Shown: positions 8,488 to 8,702 of the stretch, one piece after another
How the letters are laid out: the number at the start of each line of letters is the position of its first letter
How positions within the stretch are numbered: the stretch's first letter is position 1
Assembly (NCBI GenBank): GCA_003447545.1
Contig: DLYX01000158.1
Location: 1-8,702, forward strand
Source of the DNA: Deltaproteobacteria bacterium
Lineage (GTDB): Bacteria > Desulfobacterota > Binatia > UBA12015
Direction: 5' to 3'
Length of the DNA: 8,702 nucleotides
Position numbers and translations under genes: made by a program
Notes under the pieces: generated by a model
What the model was told of the DNA's origin: nothing
What the model saw: only the letters and a program-made list of their open reading frames with translations
The model's database searches: none

Positions 8488-8494
8488 GGGAGAG
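8486..8494 (+). promoter_or_regulatory. Ribosome binding site of gltD
   Basis: AAGGGAGAG begins within the gltB stop codon; its GGGAG core (8488-8492) lies 6 bases before the gltD ATG at 8499. The 11-base gap leaves no room for a terminator, so gltB and gltD share one message. Confidence 0.7.
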
Positions 8495-8498
8495 TATC

Positions 8499-8702
8499 AT
8501 GGGTAAGGCGACAGGTTTTCTCGAGGTCACAAGAGAACTTCCCGGCCGGCGTCCCGTCGAGGACCGGTTGAAGGATTATCGCGAGCTGGAAGGCAAGCAT
8601 GCGGAAGGCGAGATGCGCGAGCAGGCTTCGCGTTGCATGGATTGCGGCATTCCGTTTTGCCACACCGGCTGTCCTCTCGGGAATATTATTCCGGACTGGA
8701 AC
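8499..8702 (+). CDS. gltD: Glutamate synthase (NADPH) small (beta) subunit, 3'-truncated by window edge
   Basis: The first 68 codons are visible, beginning [18 protein letters not shown]. GltD is the FAD- and NADPH-binding reductase half of glutamate synthase; it passes electrons through iron-sulfur clusters to the FMN in GltB. The N-terminal cysteine cluster is intact: Cys46, Cys49, Cys54 and Cys58 in [18 protein letters not shown], spaced C-x2-C-x4-C-x3-C, the 4Fe-4S signature of the beta subunit. The FAD and NADPH Rossmann folds lie beyond the window. Position directly after gltB makes the identity secure, since related N-terminal domains also occur in other FAD oxidoreductases such as dihydropyrimidine dehydrogenase. 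Confidence 0.95.
   Translation, partial: MGKATGFLEVTRELPGRRPVEDRLKDYRELEGKHAEGEMREQASRCMDCGIPFCHTGCPLGNIIPDWN

Noticed and set aside
1..8702. Mobile elements, CRISPR arrays, tRNA/rRNA genes or a defence system
   Set aside because: Nearly every base lies in conserved metabolic genes on one strand; the only sizeable gap (84 bases) holds regulatory symmetry and no RNA gene or terminal repeats.

Overview
The window is a compact stretch of a Gram-negative bacterial chromosome with moderately high GC. All five intact or partial enzyme genes and one regulator lie on the + strand with almost no intergenic DNA. A SurA-type periplasmic chaperone next to pdxA is a classic proteobacterial arrangement (surA-pdxA-ksgA in enterics). 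Here, though, the gene after pdxA is a phosphohexomutase, and SurA appears to have a single parvulin domain. This suits a deep-branching proteobacterial or delta-type lineage (Desulfobacterota, Binatota or Myxococcota-like), but the sequence alone does not settle the taxonomy.

Layout. Bases 2-790 hold the C-terminal part of a SurA-like peptidyl-prolyl isomerase. Its end overlaps pdxA (768-1811), which encodes 4-hydroxythreonine-4-phosphate dehydrogenase of vitamin B6 synthesis. Fifteen bases later comes an AlgC/ManB-type phosphomannomutase/phosphoglucomutase (1827-3200). The only real intergenic region is 3201-3284. It holds a small hairpin, a consensus -35 box with a weak -10, and a perfect 9-bp inverted repeat that includes the next start codon. 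An Lrp/AsnC-family regulator (3285-3884) follows, with an unusual basic C-terminal tail. It overlaps by 11 bases the glutamate synthase large-subunit gene gltB (3874-8487). The small-subunit gene gltD begins 11 bases after gltB and runs off the window (8499-8702).

How the genes work together. There are two transcription blocks. The first (surA-pdxA-phosphohexomutase) serves envelope biogenesis and cofactor supply, with sugar phosphates for surface polysaccharide. The second (lrp-like regulator, gltB, gltD) makes NADPH-dependent glutamate synthase, the GOGAT half of ammonium assimilation, and carries its own amino-acid-responsive regulator in the same message. The genes are largely core metabolism; I see no mobile element, CRISPR array, RNA gene or defence system. 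The parts that deserve a second look are the regulator, its tail, and the structured 84-base region in front of it.
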